A program made the translations under genes and the position numbers. From Fasciola hepatica (Eukaryota > Platyhelminthes > Trematoda > Plagiorchiida > Fasciolidae), in assembly GCA_948099385.1 (NCBI GenBank), contig CANUEZ040000024.1, positions 23,180,501-23,244,500 of the forward strand: a stretch of DNA of 64,000 bases, read 5' to 3'. Of this stretch, positions 46,767-59,825 are shown piece after piece (the stretch's first letter is position 1; each line of letters opens with the position of its first letter). Under the pieces are notes generated by a model that was not told where the DNA came from, searched no databases, and worked only from the letters and a program-made list of their open reading frames with translations.

Positions 46767-47220
46767 AGGGTAATAGACCTGAGTTCGTGAATGGCGTTGA
46801 AGGCTACTCCGTTTGCACAGATCTGCCTAGCCAGTAAATCCCGGACGTTTTCAATGAGGTTCACGTAGAGACCGTGAGCGGGTCAACCAACGATTTTGAT
46901 GTTTTGATACAATAGCCACCTTTTGCCGAAGTGAGTAACATATAATGCCGCTTTGTCCTACTGGAAAAGCACGAACCTGATCCGATCTTTCGGAATTGCA
47001 TGTAGGGAGAAGTCATTCAACGTTCTGTTGTAAGTGTCAGCTATCTGATCTCCTCCGAGAACTGCGAAGATGTGATTCGCCGTCCTCGAAAATAGCTCCT
47101 CAGACCATCAGAGAGCCCCTAACCGAAGGAAACTGGACGTAATCTACTGTCTAACCTTCATTCTGAAATCACTGATGATATGCATGCGGTCTTATGACAT
47201 TCAACGAAACATAGCCCCAG
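46767..47220 (-). pseudogene. Tc1/mariner-like transposase, decayed
   Basis: The minus strand reads a Tc1-type order with frame breaks: GSLMV(stop)GAIFEDGES, a RFVLFQ(stop)DKAALYVT block matching the family QQDNAxxH box, KRWLLYQNIKIVG(stop)PA, NLIENVRDLLARQICANG matching the NPIENxW...VYANG end, and ELRSITLNK. At least three stops and frame changes are present. The WPARSPDLN Asp-containing motif is degraded to PAHGLYVN, although the catalytic Glu of IEN remains. No terminal inverted repeats could be placed. Clearly an old, dead copy. Confidence 0.7.
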
Positions 47221-49661
47221 AAAACGGATATAGATGTAATTCAATGTGCTTTTTTAAATAAGTTGCAGGGTAAGCTATTTCGAAGCGCTAAAAGCATTCC
47301 GTACGTTTCAGACACTGTATTCCACATGATATCGACAATCCCAACTCGAAACTGAAATCTCTGTTAGATCCAAATATAGTGATGGAACAACATATACGCA
47401 CACCTAATTTCACTGTTTTACATATATGCTTTCACAAGAAGTCGCAAAGAAATGCGGGTGTACTAAAGGCATTTCGTGTACTGTATCTATAATCCATCTT
47501 AACATTGATAAGAAAGTACCATTGATTCCCGTATCCAGGTACATTTTCGTTGTGTTGATGAGAGCACAGAGCTGTCCAGACTACCACTGTCTCTATCAGT
47601 CCCGACAAAGCTCAAACAGTGGCAAGTTTAAATAACTCCGAAAGAATCACTGTATGCAAATTACTCAAAACCGTTCAGGTCTTTCAACTACAGGAAACAC
47701 ATGAACCTAAAATACGAAAGGCTGTCTGTTGCGAATGCCGAATAAGAATAACTCATTTTATTGCAATTCGACTGTGAATTTACTTAGACCCTAATCAATT
47801 TGGTCATATTTTTTAGTGGTATGGGTCTGCCTTTGGCCGAGAAAAATACCCCTCAAAGCAATTTCTCAGAACTAATCCATCTCGTCTCGTTGTCCCCAAC
47901 GGGATAAATTCGTTTGTTCTACTCATCAACAGACCAGAACGGTCACCAAATAGAAATTCCATTAAAATGTCACTCAGTCGTCTGCTTACATCCATTCCAA
48001 TCAGAGGAAGGGAAAAGAGCACTGAAAATTTTCACTTTCCTGGGCAACTGGAATCATTCGATCGGAAAGATATTTTTTTCCGAGGAGGGAACAAATCGTC
48101 TTCCTATTGTATTTCCTTACCTGTGACCGTTTTGTAAATCGCAAGCTGACGGGGAACACGATGTTTTCTATCTCAGACTGGCGTCGCAACAAAACGACCA
48201 TGGATGATTAATTACATAGGCGCAGGGTCAAAAAACGGGTCCTCTTTCGCATCTTTCTGATATTCACAGCTCAAAAGTTAGAACAAAAATCAGACAGAAT
48301 CCCATTGATGCTGTCAGTTTCTTGCTGTACAGGCCAGATTAGTCTTTTTTAAATACTGATTGACGAGATAAAAAACTAAAGACAGAATATTTGTGTGGTC
48401 AGGTGCACAACATGAAGTAACACAAAACCAGAGCCTTCATTCAGAAAATCTGCCGAAATAATGAATTTAGAAATGTCCGACAAAAACCAGTGAAACCTTT
48501 GCCAAATCCCATCGATTTGTTTCACAAAATATCAAACGTCTAGAAACTTCCTTTCCAAGGTAAAAGATTTTGGCCGGAGAATTGTATGTCTCTTAGAGGG
48601 CGTTTAAATAATTTAATCTGCACAAGTTAATGTGAATTGTTGAGAATGATTCGCAACATTTTGCTGTGATGAAGAGGAAAATCCCAATCTTTATCGATCA
48701 CGTTTAGACTTGTTTTTGTGTAGTTTTGGTATTTACTCAGTTGTTATTGCTGTGAAACAATTCAGTGAAAATTCCCGCAAATCTGAATGGAAAAGAAATT
48801 GATTTTATCAGTAGGAGAAAATATTACGCGATTGAATTTTTTCATCAGAAGTCAGCGCAGATGGCCTTCTGACGCTGCATGTGACTCGCAATCAGATAGG
48901 TCAGGTTTCAGTCGGTTCGATGAGCATGCTTTACTCATCATCATCATCTATACGGAGAATGGAACAGTTCTGGTGTGCCTCCACTGTTTTTGTCGGTAAA
49001 TTTAGCGCTGATACCGCACAGCGAATTATTTCGTGAATGAGTTTGAAGTTCGTAACTAACTTGCGTCCTGGAATAGGTTTCATATCAATTTTCTGAAATA
49101 AAAACTGTTTCGCTCGATTAAAATTCCTTCACACCCTCTCATATATTTGATCGTCACATCGGCCAGCAAGAAAATGTTATTTCCTTCCTTTTGCGCACGC
49201 AGCTGATACGAGGTTAGATAAAATTGTTTTACCATAGTTACCATAATATACAGATGTCCTAAAATGATCATCTGAGAAATTAAAACGTTTTCAGTACTGT
49301 ATTTCATATCTAATTATAGCATGCTCTTCCTTTATTCCAACCAGAGTTTCGTCTTAAGCCCCATCATCTTCTGGACGTTTATTCCTTTTATCTTCGTTAC
49401 GAATCATAAGCAATTAGGCGGGAATGGTACACGAGGAATCACGTGGTCAACCAATTGAATCTTCTACCATTCTGGCCGTTCATTTTTCATTTTTAAAAAG
49501 TAGGCTTTTGAACATTTTCTTTGGAGACCATCTCACGAATAACCCCACTGAAAATGTCCAACCGGAAAGCTGGTTTGTGGTGTGCGGCAGAATTAAAATG
49601 AGGAAAAACAGAAGTTCACATCAGAATTTCCCGTACATGAGTCACTTCAGTTAAAGAAGAG
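47221..49661. other. No recognised gene
   Basis: Short frames (47,426, 47,813, 47,914, 48,001, 48,787, 49,080, 49,424), several overlapping on opposite strands, none with family resemblance. Nothing else seen. Confidence 0.45.
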
Positions 49662-49795
49662 CGGCAGCGGTCAAGCCGTTATCTCCCGGGTAAATACGAC
49701 CCGGGTTCGACTTCGCTATGGCCGGTCACAGCTTTCCGTTGGTCACAGCTCCCTTCTAGAAATGTAGCATTTGATCGAATAATAAAGAGAGGAAG
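49662..49795 (+). repeat. tRNA-like SINE, tentative
   Basis: GCGGCAGCGGTCAAGCCG in the A-box position and CCCGGGTTCGACTTCGC in the B-box position, about 45 bp apart. A short body (GGTCACAGCTTTCCGTTGGTCACAG, listed only in part) ends in AATAATAAAGAG. The CCCGGG pair makes a hairpin. Likely a SINE or tRNA relic. Confidence 0.45.
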
Positions 49796-50773
49796 TAAAA
49801 GAGTGTTTTCTCATCACAAAGTCGCCGTTTTTGACATACATCATTTTTTGTCTTTGTGTTTACGCATGCGCCGTTGATCTGGTGTCGTATTTGGAAGTCG
49901 ACGGATAGCTGTTCTACGCGACTGGAGAATTGTAATCGGCAGGATACATGTTATCGAAGTTTACGCGGAACCTGAAAAAGTGAAAAGGGATCTCATTGGG
50001 CTTTTCTAATCAGACAAGTCGGTAGTGAGTGGTTTTTTCAGACAGCAGTTAAAGCAAGTTGATTGGGCATTGTGCTTCTGCACTGTCGGGCGGTTGTAGG
50101 CAGCATGTCAACCATAGCTACGGTCGAAGTTTAAGGATCTAAAGGCTAGCAAGATATTGTACCACAAGCTCCACATGCTGTTTTTTACACCAAAGTTAGG
50201 ATAATCCAGGAATTTTACTAGAAAACGAGAATGTTACCGGACAGCTGACAAACACCATGAAGGGAAAGAGGAACAAAATTTTTTTATACCTGAACATAAC
50301 TACCTCGTTCGGCAGCTCCTTGACCTTTCCACAACTCGTAAATTAGTCATTCATCAACCATGTCGGTGCCAACCCGTTTGATGTTTTGAGTAGGAATATT
50401 CAAATTTGGTCACCGCGGCTTAAAGAATCCTTCTAATTTTACAAATAATTTCATTCCAAAATACTATTCTCCAGTTTTTTTGTTAGCAGCGTGGACGACA
50501 CTCTTTCGGATTTAAAGTTGTTCAAGACTTCCATTACAATAAAAACACTGCCAGCCGCCGTAAGCAACGTGCGGTCGAATACCCCTGTTTAAAGCCGATC
50601 AACGATTACGGAGAAATCGCCTCATCAGCATTGAAGATCACGCATAGCATAACCCGCTTTCGGATCATTCAGGAGAAATACTAACTGGTAAAGTCATATC
50701 GCGATCCACAAATTAAACCTAATGATCAGACAAATAATGTAAGATAACCCGGAATCTGCACCTCTTACCCTGT

Positions 50774-51000
50774 CTATTGCCAATGGTAGCTGTTTTGGTC
50801 CACGTAAGGGTATGATTTGACACAACATTCGCTAGACGGTTTAGCCTCACTGGCAGAAGATGCGTCAGCACCGAAAGCACGAGCGACAGGACAGCCAATC
50901 GATGGCGCGAACCGATAAACGAGAGACGAATCCTGCCGGCTGCATTCAAGCCTCAAGACTGGGTCGTCCACACCAGTCGGATCAATGCTCTGAGTGGAAC
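50774..51000 (-). CDS. GC-rich open frame, product unknown
   Basis: An island of higher GC and CpG (about 50,850-51,000) in AT-rich surroundings. The minus strand is open through GVDDPVLRLECSRQDSSLVY, FAPSIGCPVARAFGADASSA and SECCVKSYPYVDQNSYHWQ, then a stop. A plus-strand frame (50,860-51,237) overlaps it. Composition favours an exon on one strand, but no borders or family are evident. A mobile-element relic is equally possible. Confidence 0.25.
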
Positions 51001-53019
51001 GTGTGGGTACATGGACTGATTACCTATATATCCTTAGTTTTCCTACAAATAAAAGGACACAGCTCGCTTGAGTCAGTGAGATGGTTTAAAACAGACCACA
51101 CTGAAAAACAATTGCTCTTTCTCAATAGATCAGTATATCTTTTGTACTCAGTTCACTTTCTATTGGATGGAGGAAATATTATATTCGATCAGCTGTTTGA
51201 TTCGTTTGTGATCTGCTGTGGATGCATTAGTAAATAATCGAGTGTGTTTACCAAAACGCGGGGTAGAAACAAATAGGACTGGAATATTGTGTTATACCCA
51301 ATTTCAGCCCTGTTTGTTTGTTTTCTTGGTGTTGAACATTTTGAATGGCCTTTCGCGCTTTTTAAAACCATTTTTCCAGTATTGCTTTTATTAAGAAAGC
51401 ACATTTTTTTATTTCAGTATTTTTCATCAGTCATTTGTGTTTGATTTTTTTCTGTGCACGACTGGAAATCCGGTTGGTCACAGGTAGTATCCATAAAAAT
51501 AACGGTGTAGCAACAGTTGGGCTGCATAAACATTGGCTTAGCAACCATAAACAATGATTTGGGAAAATATAAGGTTTATGACCGACCAGAGTTTGAAGCG
51601 AATTGATGTACTCACACACCTGAGCATAGACACACTCATGCACATAGACCTGACGCACACATGCGCATGCCGGTACACATGCGTGTATGCATGCCTACGT
51701 ACAAACTCGTAGATTAACCGGAACACGAAGCTGTTCATGGATGATATTCCACCGAATTCGATTGTATCGCCTGTTTGACAACACAGCGAAGCAATAACTA
51801 TCGATAACCGAATAAGAGCTATGGTATCGTTTCAGTTAGGTCATGGTAAACACGGTGGAATCGTGTTTTAACGAGGACTGAAAAGGTTAATGACATGTTG
51901 AAGTCATATACCTCGTACGGAACACTATCCCTTGCCCCAGTATCGGAAAGTTCATTGCAAAATTTACCGCACTTCATTATCGTCGAAGATTAGCTCGTCT
52001 GAGCTTTCGTTGCGTTGAGAGCGAGTGTATCAGAGATAACAAGTGACCTTTCAAGTCAAACTCAAATTTCCGTGACACGGAATAATGTGAGTATCATTTT
52101 TGGTGGAAAGCAGAAACCTTGAGCTATTTTGCCCTCGAGTGTGAGCGCATATGTCAGCAAAGGTTTAAGCCATTGTACACCAAATAATTGAAGTCCCCGA
52201 CAATTTTGGCTATGGGTTGTAAGGAGAAGGATGAAATTAAAGCCGAAACATAGCTATTACCCAGGAAATTATTGTGCGACTGGATTGAAATCGTTTTGAA
52301 CGAAAATCCCTTGAATGATGCGCCTAAGTGTTCCTTTTCTGTCTCTGCCGATAGGCATCACCTGAACATCCCCCTGGTCAAACAAGAATAGTGGGAAGAA
52401 AGAAGATAACAAAGAAACAAACTTCGTGAAGTCAGCTGAAGGTTTGTGTGCACATTCCGTGTAACAATATATGCCCTCCCACTCTCCGTTAGTTTCATGC
52501 TAAGATCAAGTTGAAATTGGGTGAATCACACGGCAACATAATTGATTCCCCTTTGATCTCGTTTAGGTTATTTCACACTTTCCTGGAGATAAGCAAAATG
52601 TGACTGGCTTCAAAGTTTCACCAGACTTGTCCTCCAAGGCTCTAGTCTCGGGATTTTACTGGAACCGAAGATTGAACTGTATGAACCATGAACGACTCAA
52701 ATCAACCTGTTACGAAACATCCTAAATATGTTAGCACCTTTTCATAGAAGTTCCCGAATGATCAGGCTTTTGTGTTACTGACACTGCAGTAGATTTTTGG
52801 CATTCTTGGAATTCAGCGAATGGGTACCTTCCTTTGGACAATTATCGGATTGCCTAGATGTACAAATACAAGAAGTGCTTCTAAACAATCGGGGGTGAAA
52901 GTTTCTCTAATCAAGCTCAGACGGATAATCACTTCGTCATCAACTTACATGAGAAAATTCTCACAGAACTGTGTCATCAATGTGTGCTTCAAAACTTGCT
53001 AACCTAGACTGAAATCAAT
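51001..53019. other. No recognised gene
   Basis: Includes a long alternating purine-pyrimidine stretch (51,610-51,705). Frames at 51,189-51,404, 51,431-51,738 and 52,820-53,002 are unconvincing. Confidence 0.4.
51610..51705. repeat. Degenerate CA/TG and ATGC alternating tract
   Basis: Repeated ACACAC, GCACAC, ATGCGCATGC, ACATGCGTGTATGCATGC units, mostly alternating purine and pyrimidine, the class of sequence able to adopt left-handed DNA. Confidence 0.6.
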
Positions 53020-53095
53020 AGATCAGACACAGCAACCTAACCGGTGTCCTTCTGCTTACCGGGCAGATGCTCTACCGGCTTAGATATCGCCATAC
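53020..53095 (-). repeat. tRNA-like SINE, family C, copy 1
   Basis: The minus strand reads GCCGGTAGAGCATC, then a perfect 5-bp anticodon-like stem TCTGC/GCAGA around a 7-base loop CCGGTAA. The T-arm region is degraded (GGTTAGGTTGC). The block GGTARAGCATCTRCC is shared with 53,361-53,440 on the opposite strand. Confidence 0.5.
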
Positions 53096-53360
53096 GGCCA
53101 TTCGGATATGAATAACGCAAGTGGATATCTAACGATGCGTGGACCATTGTTCCATCAAATGGAATTCAGAATCCTCGTACCAATAATAAGTTCTATGTTT
53201 ACATTTCAATATCCATTGGATCACATTCAGCAGAGTACATTTCGTCCCGTTGGGAGTTGACCTACAAGGTTATTCCGGTGATTAAAACTAGAACAGTTGC
53301 TGTGTACCAATGGAATAATAGTTCGCGGATTATTGGATACTCACTTGCGCTCTTCACATC

Positions 53361-53440
53361 CGACGGGACCTAGCACAGGTAAAGCATCTACCCTGTGAGC
53401 AGACTGTCGTCAGTTCGATTCCTGCTCTTGGCGTTGCATT
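53361..53440 (+). repeat. tRNA-like SINE, family C, copy 2
   Basis: CCTAGCACAGGTAAAGC (A box), ATCTACCCTGTGAGCAGA (anticodon-like arm) and CAGTTCGATTCCTGC (B box, about 53,411-53,425), at tRNA spacing. Inverted relative to 53,020-53,095, about 270 bp apart. Confidence 0.55.
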
Positions 53441-56400
53441 CTCGGATGGGGGAAAAATGCAAGCGGATTTTCTATTGTATAAGATTCAGGCTCCTCGAGC
53501 CTATGAGGATATGCATTATTGTCTTTATTGGCTTTAATACTTCTGAGAGCCAATTTGCCAAATTTTGTTCTGAAAAAACTAATCCATATTAAGTTGGCTC
53601 TTGGTGTTCTCTCTTCTCCGTGTAGCTGTGGACAAATAATGCGGCTGGTTTCTAATCAGTTACGATCGTCTCAAAACTGTCCTGATCCTCACTGAATAGC
53701 TACACAAGGCCCTGTCAGATTACATATGATAACGATCCGCATGACAATAATTTGTTGCTCGTCATAATTATTGAACTGTGACAGTCGCATTTGCACTTCG
53801 TATTTTATAATCAATAACCAGAAAGCTGTTTAACTCTTTCCACAGCGATCGATATAACTAGCGGCAAATTTATCACCTACTGATGTCAATGTGAACAAAA
53901 GTTGAAATATGAATGAAGCCAACCGTAGATTCGTAGATTGTCCGTAATCAAGCAACAAAATCAAATTGTGCATTCCAAAGGCACTCTATATTCCACAGAT
54001 GTTTACGAAAACCACGCGTCTTTTCGACCACGCTTATTCGTAACGAAAATAGGCAACTTTCCGTGTTGTCTCCATATTCGGATGATTTGAGGACGGAGTT
54101 GTCACCTTCAGTATTCAAGAATGATGTATCATGTCCTTGGGGCTCCTCTACTCCACTTCAAATTAGACTGACTGTCTCCGCCGCTTCGAGCTCATCACTA
54201 ATGCATTTTATTCAGGTTAGCGTGATAGTCGTGGGCATCGTATTTGATGCTCACAGGAATGAGGCTATCTTTCTCTGATTCTTTCTAATCAGCATATATC
54301 AGGCTAGCTATTGTAAAATCTCCATCACAGGCTCTTCAACACATTCCGTTGTACCACTTGATGTATCTCATGTTTTTTCTTCACGTAGTCAGCAGCGATG
54401 CAAAATCTTGAAGGAACACAGCGTGATTCTCATTCACACCGAATGCAACTCCAATTATTAGTGAGAATAGTGCTTGATATAGTGATTAAATATTTTCTTC
54501 CACAGGGACTACTTACAAAAATCGTCTTCACCTCTGCAATGCGAACTATTCCGTAAAATCTCCTCGCTTCCTGTTTTCCTTTGGCAATTACCATCCAGCC
54601 CATAAAAAATTATCTAACTCCTTGCCCTCTCATCCGTCGGTGTCTTTCATGACTTAAGCAAAAAAACCGCATTCGTGTTACTTGATTTCCATTGAAACTA
54701 TTCAGTCTCAAACCGGAGTGTTTACAAATTGCCTAATGTTTTCATGCAGTAAGAAAAAAAGTCTAGTTACTTTAAACGATGAATATAATTGGCAGTTAGT
54801 TAACCTCATCTCGACTCAGAGTGAAATCTGTAGTGAACGTGTTGCCTTGAAACAAATGAACGTGTATCTCCTCAGTTCTATCAATCTTCAAACATACTAA
54901 ATTACTTATAATTGGAAGATCTTCGCGTCCGGAAGTTTAGAAGCTCCTCAAATCAACAAAGCCTACGGAATGCACTAGAATAGAAGGTTCATCGTCGAGT
55001 ATTCTCAAGCTGTAAAATGACTGCAATCGTCGGTCGCTCCGTCTGATTACTTTCATTTATTCACGTTTATCAACATTCACTTCACCTTTGAAAGACACGG
55101 AAAAGCGGGCGCAAGACACTCATCATCACTGACTCCGAGGCCACACAGCTGTATCGCACTCCATCGTTGCTACACCTGTGCTAGTATTCCACAGACATTT
55201 CTTCTTTTGCCTGTATGCACTCAAGCCATCAGGTTGGTGCTGCGTAAGGCAAAGTCCCTAAACAACAAATGCAAGCCTCTCCGATGTATCTTTCTTGATG
55301 AAATGTTGACGTTTAACAGTGTACTTTGGTTTTTCACCCGGATGTATCGAATACCCGTCAGAAGCACCTGGTATTTCTTCCAGTTGCAGGCTACCATGAT
55401 CCCACCGCTTTTAAACAAGTTCCAATGGCAACCTCAATCGAAGCAGCAATGCAATAAGTCAAAACACGCCAGTACAGCAAGGCAAAAGTGGTCAAACAGC
55501 GTGGCATAGCAAGGTGCGAAAACCGAGAATTCCAGTGTGCTCAACCTTACATCCAATGTGACTGAGATTCAATAGGCCGTCCATTAGTCTAATCCATTGA
55601 ACTCCCTTCTCTTTCGTTCACCGCCTAACCATGCCTGTCGGAGCGGGACTGCTGTGGATCACTTTGTGGCACGTGACTATTGAATCCCCCGCTCTCTTGT
55701 CATCTGATATCTATCTTGCTCGGCGATGACCCGACGTATTTAGCATGGTAAAAATTCCTCCACAAATCATCTGGCAGGCTTCACGGGTGTCCTCAAGTGT
55801 ACACTACCTTCACTCCTACCAGTACTCAAAATAAATAAACATTCCTTGCCTTAATCGTGGTGGACGATGCTCCCTTGTCACAGACTTCGATTAGACAGTC
55901 TGATTTTCCTGCACTTTCGGAAATTCCGTTATCAATGTCCACAAGCATTCCCTTCAGTTCTTTTCATAATCCAGAGTGTGTTACAAATAAATAATCACAC
56001 TACATCTGGCTCACCACTTCTGGTGAACACAAGAATCCTTAACTTTAATACCTGTGTAAGAAGAAATGACACAAAAACTAGGCTGTAACCGTTTTCCTCG
56101 GACTGTACACGGACAAACCCCAGCTTGCATCCATTCGTCCATCCTGTCAAATGGTCCACAATCAACTGCCTTCGTGTATCCACGTGTACTTTGAATAATT
56201 TTACGCATTTCTTTATTTGCTTCTCCTTGGCAGTTGAAAAGATTGACTTCACGGTTTATCGAAGGCGAGAAAATAATTACTCACGATACAGGCGTGAGGG
56301 AACGGGTATAAGTAGTAGTGAGTAGTAAGTAGTATCGGCGAATGGATGAACACAGTTTCTCGGAAGCACAAATTTGATTATTGTGAACATAAAGCAGTTC

Positions 56401-57887
56401 TCACAGAGGTCTGCCGTGTTCTCTCCGAGTGTCATGACGAATTCCCCGATCATCCTAAGTGCATTTGCATGATGTAAGCACACAAACTGATACAATTTAC
56501 GGAGTTCTGTTTGTTCTATTCTCCCTTATTGTGGACAAGGAGTGATAAGTTTGGCCGAGGTTTTTTCGTCGACCCTTAGATCACAACTGCAAACTGACAG
56601 TTGCTTTCGACAAATTCCGATCGACTGTTACCCCGAACTTCAGGTCTCGCTGTAGTGAGCAGGTTGAAGGCAGCCATCTTTTTGTTCCATCAAGGGGAGT
56701 GTGGGATCCTGCTATGTACTTATTAGGCTACGGCTCATAGAGGTTTTGTTTTTATGCATTTTGCAGACTGGATACTGGCAACCCCCAAGGAAGATAGTGG
56801 CCTCACATAATACGCCACCGCATTCCCTTAGACTTTTGAAGTTGATAACCCTTGCACGTGAGACTTTAAAATACCACAACAATTCACCACCAGCCTAACT
56901 CCGTTCCGATTTGCAAGGGAGGAGTATTAAGTCTCAGAGCAAGATTATGGCAGTCTGCGCGCGACAAATTTCACATGTATATCGCTGATCCTTATCTGCT
57001 TGCTCCCAGCTCCCACTGATTGCCCCCAGTAGCTGCTTTAGCGAGAAACAGCAAGGCGGAACTTATCCGAGACCTTCTGGCCTTATGGACCTAGTCCCGC
57101 TCGGACGCACGACGTCACCCTGGTTGAATTGGGCATAGAAGATCCATATCATAGACTACCAGTCAGGGAGGTAGGATATTAATCAAATACCAGAGTACGT
57201 GGACTCTCGTATGACGTTACAAATTTTTAAGGTACCATCTAGACTTCTACTGTATCCAAGGTCGCAGTGAGCTGAGCAAAGGGTAAACACATTTTCTTAC
57301 AATATCTCCTCACGGTCTAGACTTGGTAACAAAGTGGTACAACAGACCTCAGTATCCTACTATGATGATGATTTACAAAAATCTGACCCCGTCAGTTAGC
57401 GTAAAGTAATGTAAGTATCACGTCTTTTTCAGGCAGATTTGAAAAGACCTACCACATGACTGCAGTCTCAGTGATCCTATATTATCATTTGCAATCGTTT
57501 CATCTAAACTCTTCTTGCTATGATTTCTGATTCCCATTCCCATACATTGACCTGCTTTGTTCTGTTTGATTACCACTTTGTACGAATTTCGTAAGCCTTT
57601 CGCCCACTGAGGTTGTACCACAACCTAACATGATGCAACCTCGTCTAAACTACGGACGCTCCTCACTATGCCGCAGCTCACGCATTGTGGCTTCACTGTA
57701 TCGCGCTTTTGTTCGAAAACAAAAAGATGTATCTAGTTCATTATCACGAAATTTTCCTTAAATCACTAAATGTTGCGTCACATATGCACGTACATAATAT
57801 TTACTACTTAAGAGCAGCGCCAGCAACTCGCCACAGTTATGTTCATCACTTGGACGGGGTGATCATCTACGCCTATGTCTCTACCAG
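53441..57887. other. No recognised gene
   Basis: Frames of 60-100 codons occur on both strands (for example 55,207-55,509 plus with 55,221-55,418 minus over the same DNA, and 55,867-56,325 likewise). None has motifs or matched splice borders. A short GTA-rich stretch lies near 56,307-56,336. Confidence 0.4.
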
Positions 57888-57989
57888 AAATAAAAGTGAT
57901 TGTCCAGGGTGAAGAAACCGTACCATCGGATGGAGCATTTGATGAGCTGGTGCCTTCAGAAGAGCAACAATGCATTTCTTGTTTGTGCA
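57888..57989 (+). CDS. Candidate exon, acidic peptide, product unknown
   Basis: The acceptor TATGTCTCTACCAG is followed by an open acidic stretch, IKVIVQGEETVPSDG, DELVPSEEQQCISCLC. A weak donor-like GTATAT follows, though the frame stays open to 58,066. Distinct from neighbouring AT-rich sequence. Family unknown. Confidence 0.25.
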
Positions 57990-58066
57990 GTATATTCAAC
58001 TTACCGTCATCACCTTTATCGTCTTCACTACTGCAAAGCTACGTCGTTCATGATCTTCATAATTAA

Positions 58067-58995
58067 GTTGTAGCATATTTCACTGGTGAGTACCCATATA
58101 CAATCTTATACGTTGTTAAGATAGCGTAGGTTCATGAGTTGAGAAAATGTTTACCAGCTTGTAGAGTGTTTGTATGAGTATCAGAGGAAGGTTATCACCA
58201 GAGTGGGAAACGTCCATAGGAGAGTGAGAAGGGTTTATAAAGCTTTAAAACACATATAAGTAGTAAAACAAATATGTAGTCTCTGCTTCAAGGATTTTCA
58301 TCTATTGCGGGGCTCTCTGGAAAGTAACTCCCGCAAATGGTGATGGATCATTACAATAACTTCTTCTCGAGTACAAATTTTATTTCTGCCGTGTTTTCAG
58401 TGTACGTCCAACATCTGGGTGACTTTTATCTGATATGTAGAAAATACTGCATCACTATGCTTGGGTCAGTGAAATATTGTTGAAAATATATTTAACGTGG
58501 CTATTGAAAGCTTCAAAAGCAACGAACAATTTTGGTCAGTTTCGGCTTACAGGCACAGTTTGTTCCTTTGAATGTATCCGCACGATACAGATGATAATGC
58601 ATTCTTTCGACCTGAAGCTATGGATTGATACGGAAAAATTTATGATCTTAGTACTCTACCACAGAACTTTTTAACCCGACGATACACTACACACCACTTT
58701 TCACACCAAACAAATTATTGTGGTTATTTTCAACGAATTTGATCGTATGTCAAAACAACGCTTTATTCGACTGAACACTTCATTCGAGTGATCTGCGTTT
58801 AACTTTCCAACTGCTGTCCCGAGTTGTTTCGCGTCAACGGCAGGGGGGTATCTAAGTTAGTAAGTAAGCTTTCTGTAGATACAAAAACACTTCTCTTGGG
58901 GAAGTACGAATAAGAACAGCGTATTTTGCCCAACAAATTATCGACTGGCAAATAAATAAGTACCGTCATAACAGTTAACAAGAGAGAAATAAACT
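58067..58995. other. No recognised gene
   Basis: AT-rich. One 65-codon frame (58,477-58,674) and a minus-strand 60-codon frame (58,799-58,981), neither recognisable. Confidence 0.4.
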
Positions 58996-59194
58996 ATGAA
59001 AAGTTTGGAACCAAGGCTTTCTATCCTCATGAACTCAACAGTCACACAGAATCTAGAAAACGTAAAATATTTCTTTGAAAAAGAGGTTGCTGGCCTGACG
59101 GAAGACGATATTGATTTGAATAAACCATCAAAGGCTTCGGGAAATAATGTTGAGCTTTTCTCATTCATCTTTCACTTATTTTATAAGATCCTGT
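58996..59194 (+). CDS. Possible first exon or short gene, product unknown
   Basis: An ATG opens a frame with a coding-like first 55 residues: MKSLEPRLSILMNSTVTQ, ENVKYFFEKEVAGLTEDD, IDLNKPSKASG. The frame stays open to 59,424, but from 59,195 it runs through a MITE fragment and a tRNA-like repeat, so that tail is not native coding. Whether a splice donor ends it earlier is unclear. Amphipathic, no signal peptide. Confidence 0.3.
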
Positions 59195-59241
59195 TTGGCC
59201 GACTGCCCTTTGGACTTCATTTTTCACGCACAAACCTCAGG
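59195..59241 (+). mobile_element. MITE fragment, copy 2
   Basis: TTGGCCGACTGCCCTTTGGA followed by CTTCATTTTTCACGCACAAA matches the left end of 4,538-4,649. The right terminal repeat is not found, so this is a partial or diverged copy. Confidence 0.55.
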
Positions 59242-59320
59242 CCATCCTATCAACCCTGCACTCAGAAGCACCAGACTCGAGTTTCGCTCTTATTGAAGCT
59301 CGTCAATGGAGCATATCGCC

Positions 59321-59403
59321 AGCCGCACCCGGGGTTTGAACCCCGGCCTTCTCGCCTCGAAGGCTTGTGTGATACGACTGCGCCACTACGCTCCCGCTCC
59401 GAC
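59321..59403 (-). repeat. tRNA-like element (SINE head or relic tRNA)
   Basis: The minus strand reads GGAGCGTAGTGGCGCAGTCG (A box TGGCGCAGTCG) and GGCCGGGGTTCAAACCCCGG (a perfect T stem and loop with the B box). The anticodon arm (GCCTTCGAGGC) does not make a clean 7-base loop, so a functional tRNA is doubtful. Confidence 0.55.
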
Positions 59404-59474
59404 CGATTTGAAACACCTTGTTAAGTTTGCACAGATGTCGTCCTCCTCAATGATAGCCATCAACGCCCGATAGC

Positions 59475-59480
<6 letters not shown>

Positions 59481-59513
<33 letters not shown>
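59481..59513. repeat. (GA)16 microsatellite
   Basis: 33 bp of uninterrupted GA dinucleotides. Confidence 0.97.
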
Positions 59514-59516
<3 letters not shown>

Positions 59517-59825
59517 CACGGTCACTGTCCTGTTGACTCCAGGCGTATGCTTCCCACCAAATTAGGTCTTCTCCACGAGATGGGCTAACGTAGCCAAGTT
59601 TAAACCTGCTTCGCTTTTAAATCACTTTAACGAACGGGAGAAAACGCGGGAAATCGTGCCCCTTTCAACAGACAAGTTAGCATTCCAGCAAGGGAGAATC
59701 AGTGGACACTGCGTGACGAATTACATCACCAGGGGACCGAGAGTGTAACGAAATTTTGGCACTGACCTTTCCTCTCCTCCTTCAAAGGTCACGCTACAGA
59801 AGTCAGTAACGACAAGGACTCTGCA

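Noticed and set aside
59321..59403. A functional tRNA gene on the minus strand
   Set aside because: A and B boxes and the T arm are good, but no normal 7-base anticodon loop forms.
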